Positions 51,172-58,767 of a stretch of 58,767 nt of DNA are shown piece after piece (position 1 is the stretch's first letter; the number at the start of each line of letters is the position of its first letter). Source of the DNA: Spartobacteria bacterium. GTDB taxonomy: Bacteria; Verrucomicrobiota; Verrucomicrobiia; Chthoniobacterales; UBA10450. The stretch spans positions 1-58,767 of the forward strand of contig PNAS01000068.1 of the NCBI GenBank assembly GCA_003169695.1, written 5' to 3'. The notes under the pieces are model-generated. The model did no database searches and was not told where the DNA came from. It worked only from the letters and a program-made list of their open reading frames with translations. A program made the translations under genes and the position numbers.

Positions 51172-53175
51172 CTATTTCTCCGACAGCTCGACGATGCCGG
51201 TCCAATTCTCCAGGTGACCGCTCGCCTCCAACTGGGTAATCTTTTGCAGGTAAAACTCCGAGGGACCATCTGATCCTCCACGCAGCTCCCGTGTGCGACC
51301 CATGTAATCACGGGCGGCTTTGAACTCGCCCGCGCGGAAAACAGTTAGTCCCTTCTCGAAAATCTCGATCCAACTCTTCTCGTCCGATTCCGCGTCGCAA
51401 CGACAAAGCAGTTCATGAATAACGACGCTTTGTTTCTTACCCGCGACGCGGAATTCGCCAAGCTGCCGCGTCACGAAACCGTTACCGAGTTGTTGCCACA
51501 CTGCGTCGGAAATAAGCACCTGGGTGCTCAGGTATTTGTTCAGTGATTCCAGGCGCGAAGCGAAGTTTACTGCGTCGCCGATCATCGTGTAATCGAAGCG
51601 AAAAGAAGACCCGAGATTTCCGGCGAGCACCTTGCCGCTATGGATGCCGACACGAGTGCGCAATGTCTTGCCGTGAACCACCAGTTCCGAAAGGCAGCGC
51701 AAGTCGCAGGCGGTTTCCGCCGCGCGCATCGCGTGGTGCGGTTCGTCGATGGGCGCGCCCCAGGCGGCGAAGACTGCGTCGCCGATATACTTAATGATTG
51801 TTCCCTTGTTCTCGAGAATGCACTTCGTTGTTTGCCCAAAGTAGGAGGTGAGAATTTCCGATACCTCCGCCGGGTCGAGGTCCTCGGAAATCGAGGTGAA
51901 ACTCTCGAGGTCGGTGAAGATAATGGTGACATCGACCACTTTGCCGCCGGGCTTTAGATCGAAATCGGAGTCGGCAATTTTGTCCGCCATTTGCGGCGAC
52001 AAATAAAAACCGAAGGCACGGCGTAATTCTTTTCGACGTCGTGATTCGAGGAGGTATTGCGAGCCGACCGACCAGACGAGACCGAGCGGCAGCTGGATCG
52101 CGGCCGGCACCATCCAATCGAACCAGATATACCGATGCCAGACGAACCAGAACGCCAGGCACGCGATCGCGAAGGAGACGATAAGCGCCGAGGCCACCGC
52201 GAGGGACGGGCGCAGGGCCGCGAGCGCACCGGCGAGCAGACCGACGATAATGAGAATGGCGCTCTCCCAATTGGCGGAAATCCGGGTCAGCCATTGGCCG
52301 CGAAGCAAATTTAGGAGAATGGTCGCTTGAACCTCGAGGCCCGACGTGAATTGGTGCGCGCCGCGAGAGTAGGGCGTTCCAAATTCATCCTGGCCTTTCG
52401 CGAGATATCCGACCGCGGAACGTCCACCCACCATCACGATTTTGTTTTTGAAATAACCGGGCGGAACGCCTTCTGGATCGAGGGCCTGGGCAAAGTTAAC
52501 GGACGAGAAGGTGTTCGCAGGTCCGTAATAATTGATCCATCGTTGTTCCACCGATTCTCGTGCCTCATGAGTCGACTTTGCGCCCAAAACCTCAGCCGCT
52601 TTCCACGTTGCGCTGGCGATGTCGCTTGTGCCTGGAAAGAGTTGGCGCACGCCGTAGTCCGCATCGACGGGCTTAAAGGCGAGAATTCCCCAACCAGCAG
52701 CGGCTTTTCGCAGTAGCTTGAGCGGCGGTATAATTCTCTCCTGTCTCACGCCGCTCATCGGCTGGACGATCTCCAAGGTGGCACCAAGGATCGCCTTGCC
52801 GGAATGATGCAACGACTCTGCTAGAACCGTGTCCTCTGCCGCGTCAGATGCTGGGGTATCAAACACAATGTCATAGAAGATGAGGCGGGCTTCATCCCGC
52901 GTGAGCCGATCCAGCAAGCGCACATGCAACCCACGGTTCCATTTGTCGTCGATCGCCTGATTCAATTGCTTGGCCGACGCTTCGTCCAAATAAACGAGCA
53001 CGATTTCGTGCGTCTCCAGCGTGTCCCGCCAGAGAAAAGGCAAGTCATAGCTCGCTCGCGTCAAAGGTTCGCCAAAGGAGTAACGCAGACAGGTGAACCC
53101 GGCGGCGATCGCGAAGAGACTCCCGGCGACAATGGTGAGCGGACGGGTGAAACGCCTGGCGTCGCGCAGCCGCAT
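51172..53175 (-). CDS. CHASE2-domain class III adenylate/guanylate cyclase
   Basis: 667 residues. One N-terminal helix (~11-33), a large CHASE2 extracytoplasmic sensor (~35-305, with RLIFYDIVFDTPASDAAEDTVLAE), three closely spaced helices (~308-378), then a class III cyclase domain (~405-590) with metal-binding FTDLESFTSIS, KYIGDAVFAAWGAP and FDYTMIGDAVNFASRLE, and a helical tail (~600-667). Its ATG shares one base with the stop of the FecR-TPR-barrel gene upstream (TGATG), so the two products are made together. Makes cAMP or cGMP; a cNMP-binding protein is encoded at 35925-36407. Confidence 0.95.
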   Translation of the reverse strand: MRLRDARRFTRPLTIVAGSLFAIAAGFTCLRYSFGEPLTRASYDLPFLWRDTLETHEIVLVYLDEASAKQLNQAIDDKWNRGLHVRLLDRLTRDEARLIFYDIVFDTPASDAAEDTVLAESLHHSGKAILGATLEIVQPMSGVRQERIIPPLKLLRKAAAGWGILAFKPVDADYGVRQLFPGTSDIASATWKAAEVLGAKSTHEARESVEQRWINYYGPANTFSSVNFAQALDPEGVPPGYFKNKIVMVGGRSAVGYLAKGQDEFGTPYSRGAHQFTSGLEVQATILLNLLRGQWLTRISANWESAILIIVGLLAGALAALRPSLAVASALIVSFAIACLAFWFVWHRYIWFDWMVPAAIQLPLGLVWSVGSQYLLESRRRKELRRAFGFYLSPQMADKIADSDFDLKPGGKVVDVTIIFTDLESFTSISEDLDPAEVSEILTSYFGQTTKCILENKGTIIKYIGDAVFAAWGAPIDEPHHAMRAAETACDLRCLSELVVHGKTLRTRVGIHSGKVLAGNLGSSFRFDYTMIGDAVNFASRLESLNKYLSTQVLISDAVWQQLGNGFVTRQLGEFRVAGKKQSVVIHELLCRCDAESDEKSWIEIFEKGLTVFRAGEFKAARDYMGRTRELRGGSDGPSEFYLQKITQLEASGHLENWTGIVELSEK

Positions 53176-56100
53176 CAGAAATTCAGACGGACCCGGGCGA
53201 CCAGCGTGCGCTCACGTGGCAGCTCGTTGTAATAGTTGAGCGGATTCAATTTATAATCCTGATCCGTCATGTTCAGGAATCCGAGTGTGATGTCACCGAA
53301 ATTTCGCCGGAACCGATAGCCGATGTAGGCATTCGCTTGAAAAATATCGTCACCCGGAATGTCGGGCGCGTAACCGACATTACTCTGCCGCGCCCAATAG
53401 CCTTCGATTCGCGCGAAGAAACCGGAGCTATGATTGTAGAGCGCGAAGATCTGTCCTTGATGCAGGGTCGCCTTCTCACGATGATCGGCCCCGGCCACAA
53501 CAGCTGTTGGAATATCGGAAAAGATCGTCTCCAGGTTTGAATAGGACAGCTGATACCGCGCGCCGAACGACCATTCATCGCCCACCAATTGATTAAATGT
53601 CACCAGGAGATCCTGCTCCTCGTAACGCAGGCTCTGCGGAGTGGACGATGGGACAATCGGCGGATCGATCCGGCCTCCGAAAGGCGCGAGAAACGCGTCG
53701 AACGTGCCGACGGTTCGATCCACGTCCGACTTCAAGACGGTCGCCTGGATCCCGGCGTAAGTCCCCGAGGAAAATTTATCTTCGAGCAAGAGCCCGCCCG
53801 TTTCGTAGCTGGGCGCCGCGACGGAGCCCTCGATCGACTCGGAAATGATGCTCCGAAATACCTGGTTGAACCCCGCAACCTGATTCGGCTCCAATCCGAC
53901 ACTTTCGTCAAAACTAACGCCGCCTAACGCCTGAGTATATGCCGCGCGCAAGAAAAGATTCCCAGTAGGATTCCAAATCACGCCCGCCTTTGGCGACAGA
54001 TGTGAGCGTGAATCTTCTGTATCGACGATCGGTGCGTTTCGATAATCGCTGGGAAACTGCAGCCGGTCATAGGTGACTCCCGCCGTTAGTGACAAACTGC
54101 GAAAGGGCCGCCAGGTATCGTAGGCGTAGAAGCTTTCGCGTTCGAGCGAAGTATTAAAATCATGAGCCGCTGGTGGAACGTTGAAAAACGCCGCCAGACC
54201 GGGGGGCGGATTGTTCAGGAGATCGCTCGTATGGAATTCGCCGGATTGAAAACGCGCGCCGAAAATCAGAGTATTATTGTCCTGCTCCCAGATCTGGTTC
54301 AGCTCGCCCGTGTAGGTTGTGAAGGTGTTGTGGTAGCTAAGGTCCAGCGGCAACACAAACGTATTCGTCACTTCCCCAGTGCGGTCATGAAGCAGGATCA
54401 GTGAGCGGCTCACGTTCGGCCGAATGCCTGATTGGTCGAACGCCGCGATATCGGCGGCGCTGTTCAGGTCGGAGAAGGATATTTCGTCCGCGAGTCGTCC
54501 GGCGAGTAGCAGAGTGTGAATTCCCGGCGCCCATTCATGATGATAACCAAGGAGAATGATCGCCGGCTGTTGCAGCTCACGGAAATGTTCGCCCGGCGCG
54601 GCGTCCCGCTGATCGTAATACTGGATAAGATCGCCCTGGCGAACGTCCTGGTACTTCGTCTGGAAAAAGATCGTGTCCTGTGGCGTGAGCTGCACTTTCA
54701 CTTGAAAGTAGGTTTCCGAACGCGTGATCTCGTTGTTCGGCCGGCGGCCGTTGTCGTACTGAAACTCCGTGTCGAGCGAGTAGCTGAAGTTTCCGAACGT
54801 GCCGTACTGCGAGGCGGTCTCGCGGAGTTCTCCGGTGCTGAAGTAAGTCGTCGCGGAACTGATCCCGAACCGGTCCGCCTCGAAAAGCTTCGAGTATTCC
54901 TGCTCCGAAACGAACTGCGACAATGGGCCGCCGCCCACCGGAGAGAGTAGATTTGCCAGCAACAGCTCGTTAAACCAAGGCGTCTCGTAACGGAGATTGA
55001 TGCGCTCCGGATCGCGCAAGGCGTTGTAGCTGTTCGCGAGAAACAAATGCGAAGATGCGTTCGCGTAGTCGGAGTCCACGCCGCGAGTAGCTTCCCGCAC
55101 GCTCACATCATCCATCCCGTCGGCCTGATAGATTGCGGCCAGGTTGGCGCTGCGCACCGCCCGGTCCTGGTCGAGCAAAAACTGGGAGCGATAAACGCGG
55201 CGGTTGTCGTTTAACTCGATCGATTCTTCCAAATCGCGCACCGCTTCGTTGATCCGGCTGTCCTGTTTGTTTTCGATCGCGGAGTAAATCCACGGGGTTG
55301 GGTCACGCGGGTCGAGCGTTTTTGCGCGCTCCAATTCGAGCCGCGCCTTCGGCTCGTTCCCGTCGTTGCTGAATGCCTTCCCGAGGTAGCTATGGAAAAA
55401 AGCGCGATTCGGCTCGAGCGCGGCGGCTACTTGAAGATCGCGGCGCCCATCCTCATCCCTGCCCTGCCGGATCGAACAGAGTCCGCAGCCCAGCCAGGCA
55501 TCTCCCAACGCGCCGTCGATTGCCATCGCATTCTCAAACGCGCCTTTGGCCTCTCTAATTTTGTTTTGCGCGCTGAACAAAAACCCAAGCAGCGCGTGCG
55601 CGGCCGGGTTACGCGGAGAGAGGTTTACTCCTTTTTCCAGGGCCGCTTTCGCCTGCGGCACACGGCCAAAGCTGAAATGCAGTTCCGCCAGGCGCGTCCA
55701 GGCAAAGCCGAATTCCGGATCGATCTCTGTCGCGTGTTGCGCCGCTTCTAGCGCACCCGCGAGATTAGCTTGCGATTGCAGGTAATAAGATTCCGCGATC
55801 CAATCGCTCGCGGTCTGCGGCGCATTGGAATCAGGCCGCGGTTTCAACGTGACTGCCGCGATCAACGTCAGCAAAGCTTGCCGTCCTGGGGTTCCGCGGC
55901 TGGCAGCGTTTAGCAGTCGCTCCGCCTTATTTACCTGACCGACGGCCAACAGCAAACCGGCATGATAAACCTTATCTGCATTCGAACCGGAGCGGCTCCC
56001 ATGTCCATAATCCGCCAGCGCCGCCAGTAAATCACCTTCGTTATAGGCTGAGATCGACGCGTTCGAATTGCGGGAGTAACCCAGTTCCTTCAGATCAAGC

Positions 56101-56708
56101 ACGCCCGGGTAATAAAGACACCACTGCACGGAATTGATCGCTTCGAGCACCGCTGTTTTCCTCGGCACGCCGCCCACCTCCACCTTTGCCTGCTCGCCAC
56201 TGCCAATCACAAGAGAGCCTTGCGCGTTGGAGAGTTCCACCTCCCCGTCGAGCATTGTCACCGTCGTGCTTCCATTAGCCGCGACGGCGACGACGAATTC
56301 AGTTCCGCGCATAGCCCCATTCGCCGCCGGAGTCTCCACCCGTATTTCTCTCGATTTTTCCCGGCTGAAAAAATAAGTCGTACCCTCTTTCACGTTCAGC
56401 CCCGGTTTGTCGCTCGCTGTGGATGGCGGCGTGATCTCGATCGTGGTCAGCTCGTCTATCCGCAATATGCTCAGATCAGTCATGCGCACGGCAGCGCGAC
56501 TATCTTCTCCCGTCCGGAGGCGATCGTGTGTGGCGAGCGGCTGACCTACGGTTGCTGATGTCCACGAGCCGCCGCCGCTCGCCGCGTCCACGACATTCTC
56601 CTTGCTCAGAAGCGAAGCGTTCGCGGCACTTTCCGGTGTCTGCGCTTCGATGGGATTCAGGAGGGCCAATCCAACAAAGATCCCATAGACTACAATGGTG
56701 GGTCGCAC
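53175..56708 (-). CDS. FecR-domain / TPR / outer-membrane beta-barrel fusion protein
   Basis: 1177 residues from a GTG start. Signal peptide (VVYGIFVGLALLNPIEAQ). Residues ~40-200 are a FecR domain (GSWTSATVGQPLATHDRLRTG, MRGTEFVVAV, VTMLDGEVEL). Residues ~215-540 are tetratricopeptide repeats (ALEAAQHATEIDPEFGFAWTRLAEL, ALEKGVNLSPRNPAAHALLG in parts). Residues ~600-1177 form a TonB-receptor-like barrel of amphipathic strands ending ERTLVARVRLNF, with the terminal Phe insertion signal. No plug domain or TonB box is apparent. Translationally coupled to the CHASE2 cyclase, suggesting one signalling pathway from the outer membrane to cAMP. Confidence 0.9.
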   Translation of the reverse strand: MRPTIVVYGIFVGLALLNPIEAQTPESAANASLLSKENVVDAASGGGSWTSATVGQPLATHDRLRTGEDSRAAVRMTDLSILRIDELTTIEITPPSTASDKPGLNVKEGTTYFFSREKSREIRVETPAANGAMRGTEFVVAVAANGSTTVTMLDGEVELSNAQGSLVIGSGEQAKVEVGGVPRKTAVLEAINSVQWCLYYPGVLDLKELGYSRNSNASISAYNEGDLLAALADYGHGSRSGSNADKVYHAGLLLAVGQVNKAERLLNAASRGTPGRQALLTLIAAVTLKPRPDSNAPQTASDWIAESYYLQSQANLAGALEAAQHATEIDPEFGFAWTRLAELHFSFGRVPQAKAALEKGVNLSPRNPAAHALLGFLFSAQNKIREAKGAFENAMAIDGALGDAWLGCGLCSIRQGRDEDGRRDLQVAAALEPNRAFFHSYLGKAFSNDGNEPKARLELERAKTLDPRDPTPWIYSAIENKQDSRINEAVRDLEESIELNDNRRVYRSQFLLDQDRAVRSANLAAIYQADGMDDVSVREATRGVDSDYANASSHLFLANSYNALRDPERINLRYETPWFNELLLANLLSPVGGGPLSQFVSEQEYSKLFEADRFGISSATTYFSTGELRETASQYGTFGNFSYSLDTEFQYDNGRRPNNEITRSETYFQVKVQLTPQDTIFFQTKYQDVRQGDLIQYYDQRDAAPGEHFRELQQPAIILLGYHHEWAPGIHTLLLAGRLADEISFSDLNSAADIAAFDQSGIRPNVSRSLILLHDRTGEVTNTFVLPLDLSYHNTFTTYTGELNQIWEQDNNTLIFGARFQSGEFHTSDLLNNPPPGLAAFFNVPPAAHDFNTSLERESFYAYDTWRPFRSLSLTAGVTYDRLQFPSDYRNAPIVDTEDSRSHLSPKAGVIWNPTGNLFLRAAYTQALGGVSFDESVGLEPNQVAGFNQVFRSIISESIEGSVAAPSYETGGLLLEDKFSSGTYAGIQATVLKSDVDRTVGTFDAFLAPFGGRIDPPIVPSSTPQSLRYEEQDLLVTFNQLVGDEWSFGARYQLSYSNLETIFSDIPTAVVAGADHREKATLHQGQIFALYNHSSGFFARIEGYWARQSNVGYAPDIPGDDIFQANAYIGYRFRRNFGDITLGFLNMTDQDYKLNPLNYYNELPRERTLVARVRLNF

Positions 56709-56795
56709 AGGCCTCCAGCACTATCCGCTTCCGGAGAGATGAGCAAGCGCATAGGCTTTGCTATACATCCGCTCGACGGGATGACCCAGGGAATG

Positions 56796-57607
56796 CTTTT
56801 GGGGCAGGATGTGCAAGCGTCTTACTGCAGCGCATAAACTTCCACCACCGCCACACCGGTGGTGTTGCCTTTGCCGCGCACAATCGCGGTGTACTGGCCC
56901 GGCGGTAGCGTCGTGTCTATGCCAGACTCCAATGGGTTTGTCGGCGCGAGACCCGCAGCCATCAGTTCCGTCGCTTGAGCCGGATTATCTTGCCAGTTGT
57001 CATTAAAGATCAGAGTCGCTCCGTTCGCATCCTTCAGCGCCAAGGTCGGATCTTGCAGCGCTCCGGTTATTCCAAAAGCCGAGAGCGATGGTCCAATCGC
57101 GCGCACAACTACCGTTGTGGCGTGGACAGAAATAATAAAGCCGCCGATCGTGACATTGTCGCCGATATTGACAAACCCGCGCGAAGAAATGTCCGCGAGC
57201 TTGGCGGTGCCGGAAACATCAAGGGAGGCCGTGCCCAGGTCATAAACCTCCACGAGAGCTATACCGGTAGTGCCATTCTTACCCTCAACGATCGCCGTGT
57301 AGCTGCCAGGGTCGAGCCCGATGACTATGGCCGATTCGAGGTCATTGGTCGGCGCAAGCTCTGAATCTATGATGATCTGTTCCTGGGTGTCTCCAGTTGT
57401 CGTTAGAGACGACGTGGTTGGCACTATCGTGTAATGCGAGCGTCGGATCCTGCAACGCGTTCTGGACGCCAAATGCAGTAAGCGACGGCCCGATGGCGCG
57501 AATGATAACTACTTTCGGAGCGTTGCCGCTAATGATGAAACCGCCGATGAGAACATTTTGACCCGTTCCTACCAGTAGCCGGGTGGCTATGTTTACTGCG
57601 CCAGAAG
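56796..57607. repeat. 0.8-kb direct repeat, copy 2
   Basis: Similar to 48055-48859 in the same orientation. Its right end (GCCAGAAG at 57600-57607) is where the MBL-fold hydrolase sequence begins, so it marks a recombination joint. Confidence 0.85.
56822..57600 (-). pseudogene. Truncated copy of kelch-protein C-terminal repeat domains
   Basis: Encodes two ~115-residue repeat units (ATRLLVGTGQNVLIGGF; SSRGFVNIGDNVTIGGF) ending VEVYALQ, as in the 48081-50843 protein. There is no signal, start codon or N-terminal domain. The first unit is broken: after SNDNW this copy reads gga-gac where the other has ggaaagac, a two-base deletion that shifts the frame. The 3' portion (57472 to 56822) remains open for 216 codons. 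Confidence 0.85.
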
Positions 57608-58557
57608 TGTGGACTGTCGATCAGCGTCAGCAATTCCGGACTGGTGTTACGGGTGCTGCCGTGGTGGGCGACCTTGATCGCATCAAAAACCGCGGGGCCA
57701 TTTTGTTGCAGCGCCGCCACGATGTCTTCGGGCCACGCATCGCCAAGGAATAAGAGCCGCGAACCTTCAACTTCTACAAGCAAGGAAATCGAACTGCCAT
57801 TGGTAATGGAATCGTCGGGGACATGCAGCTGCCTCAAGTCTCCATCGCATGAGGTGAGTGTTTGCACAGCTGGATCAAAGACTTCGTGGACACAGAGAAA
57901 TTCGAAAACGTCATCGAGTTCTTCCCATGAGCCGACTAGGCCGAGACGACGGATTTCCGAGATCCACCAGTTTTGAAGGGCGTCCAGCCGAAGCCTACTC
58001 GGACCCAGAACCGTGACGTGGGCGCCATGCGTGCGCAGGTCGGCCAGGCCGTCTCGGCTAACGAGAAGAGTGCCGTCGTGCGAATTCCATCGGTAGCCTC
58101 CGTTGCGCAATATGTCCGCAAGGGAACTGCCCTGACGGGCGCTGATTTCTTCATTCATCATCGCCGAAGATGATGGGGGAGGATATCCCCGTTGGCGTAT
58201 AGCTCTCAGCAGTGCTACATCATCAGTTCGAAGGGTCGGCGCACCCATTCTAGAAGTCACCAAGCTGCGGAGACTGTTGTGAAGCACCTCACGCACTGGA
58301 ATGATGGTTGGGGCTTCGTCCCGACCATTGAGACGGAGGAACGACAGTAGCCCAGAGATATGGTCGGCATCGATGTGTGTCGACACTACGACGTTAAGTT
58401 CGTAACCGGCAGCTGCGAGTTCTGCTAGATCAGGTCTAACGTAACGCTGGAAAGTGTTGGCATATCCGCCATCGATTAGCATGGCGAATTGGGTATCGGT
58501 AGCTTTGACAAGGAAAGCGTCTCCGTTTTGTGCGGGATAGCTTTTCAATTCAACCAT
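57529..58557 (-). CDS. ComEC-like MBL-fold metallohydrolase, C-terminally truncated by a joint
   Basis: 342 residues from the ATG at 58557. Metallo-beta-lactamase fold with STHIDADHISGLL (metal motif HxDADH, ~58-70), LLFLGDAWPED (~266) and IKVAHHGSTRN (~294). These belong to the ComEC/Rec2-like hydrolase group, stand-alone versions of which occur in defence loci. Homology stops near LLTLIDSPHF at about 57607; the remaining ~25 residues come from reading through the neighbouring repeat-domain segment in another frame, so the native C-terminus is missing. It begins six bases after a truncated hsdM. Confidence 0.85.
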   Translation of the reverse strand: MVELKSYPAQNGDAFLVKATDTQFAMLIDGGYANTFQRYVRPDLAELAAAGYELNVVVSTHIDADHISGLLSFLRLNGRDEAPTIIPVREVLHNSLRSLVTSRMGAPTLRTDDVALLRAIRQRGYPPPSSSAMMNEEISARQGSSLADILRNGGYRWNSHDGTLLVSRDGLADLRTHGAHVTVLGPSRLRLDALQNWWISEIRRLGLVGSWEELDDVFEFLCVHEVFDPAVQTLTSCDGDLRQLHVPDDSITNGSSISLLVEVEGSRLLFLGDAWPEDIVAALQQNGPAVFDAIKVAHHGSTRNTSPELLTLIDSPHFWRSKHSHPATGRNGSKCSHRRFHH

Positions 58558-58563
58558 GCCAGT

Positions 58564-58767
58564 TCATGCGGCGAGGACGTAGTCGGCGCGGAGGTCGGGA
58601 TGGAGGTCGCGACGGAAGGTATCGGCGTGCTCGGGGCCGAAATCGGCCTCGATGCCGCGCAGGGCGAGGTTCATGACGGCGAGGCGGCGGGTGGTGGGGT
58701 TGCTCTCCTGTCCGTAGATGCTGATGTCGCCAAGCTTGCCGCCGTGGGCTTCGACGAATTTCTCCGA
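58564..58767 (-). pseudogene. hsdM: Type I restriction-modification methylase HsdM, truncated (5' end outside window)
   Basis: The minus strand reads [58 protein letters not shown] and then a stop. This is the N6-adenine methylase core of HsdM, but it ends exactly where the catalytic NPPF motif should follow (normally DYVLANPPF). The rest of the methylase and any hsdS/hsdR are absent downstream, replaced by the MBL-fold gene. Without the motif the product cannot methylate DNA. More of the gene lies outside the window. Confidence 0.85.

Overview
The window looks like a chromosomal segment of a soil- or sediment-type Verrucomicrobiota bacterium (Chthoniobacterales-like is my best guess; no rRNA gene is present to prove it). 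The clues are a Sec-type (clade II) NosZ, a menaquinone-linked Sdh with one large membrane subunit, a phosphoketolase/acetate kinase pair, many secreted proteins with a ~115-residue repeat ending in 'VEVYxL', and several CHASE2, FecR and FecR-like sensory proteins. Metabolism is respiratory, with a strong copper theme: NosZ, azurin, Sco1 and two further cupredoxin-like proteins.

Layout. 1-4.5 kb (minus): a respiratory operon sdhC-sdhA-sdhB, a TPR-like protein and menG/ubiE (cut by the window edge). 4.6-5.8 kb: a small monooxygenase-fold protein and a YdeI-like protein. 6.3-12.1 kb (plus): a compact three-gene nonribosomal peptide cassette, A(Leu)-PCP, cytochrome P450, and C*-PCP-TE. 12.6-14.7 kb (minus): monohaem cytochrome c / porin / monohaem cytochrome c. 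14.8-22 kb (minus): a ferritin-like protein with a cupredoxin-repeat protein, then a two-component system (cupredoxin-like protein, kinase, porin, OmpR-type regulator). 22.6-26.5 kb: amidase, small membrane protein, Rrf2 regulator, VOC protein. 27.5-32.1 kb (minus): aldolase, acetate kinase and phosphoketolase. 32.6-36.7 kb: stress-type small proteins (DUF4404, PRC-barrel, cyclic-nucleotide-binding) and several decayed genes. 37.2-46.6 kb: the nitrous oxide reduction locus (NnrS, Crp/Fnr regulator, DUF2249, NosY, NosF, NosD, a NosB-like membrane protein, NosZ, azurin, and divergent Sco1), with a perfect FNR-type palindrome upstream of azurin-nosZ. 46.9-56.7 kb (minus): a DUF4097 lipoprotein, a kelch/Ig/repeat protein, a CHASE2 adenylate cyclase and a very large FecR-TPR-beta-barrel protein translationally coupled to it. 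56.8-58.8 kb: rearranged DNA, with a duplicated 0.8 kb repeat-domain segment joined to a truncated MBL-fold hydrolase, which is next to an hsdM truncated just before its catalytic NPPF motif.

The most promising unusual systems are (i) the NRPS cassette, whose condensation-like domain carries HDxxxDD instead of HHxxxDG (reminiscent of the P450-recruiting X domains of glycopeptide synthetases) and whose thioesterase has Cys/Asn/Asn at the Ser/Asp/His triad positions, and (ii) the FecR-TPR-outer-membrane-barrel protein coupled to a CHASE2 cyclase. Gene decay is widespread: two histidine kinase fragments, a transposase tail, a cyclic-nucleotide-binding remnant and two families of degenerate dispersed coding repeats. 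All calls come from reading sequence by eye; no database search was run.
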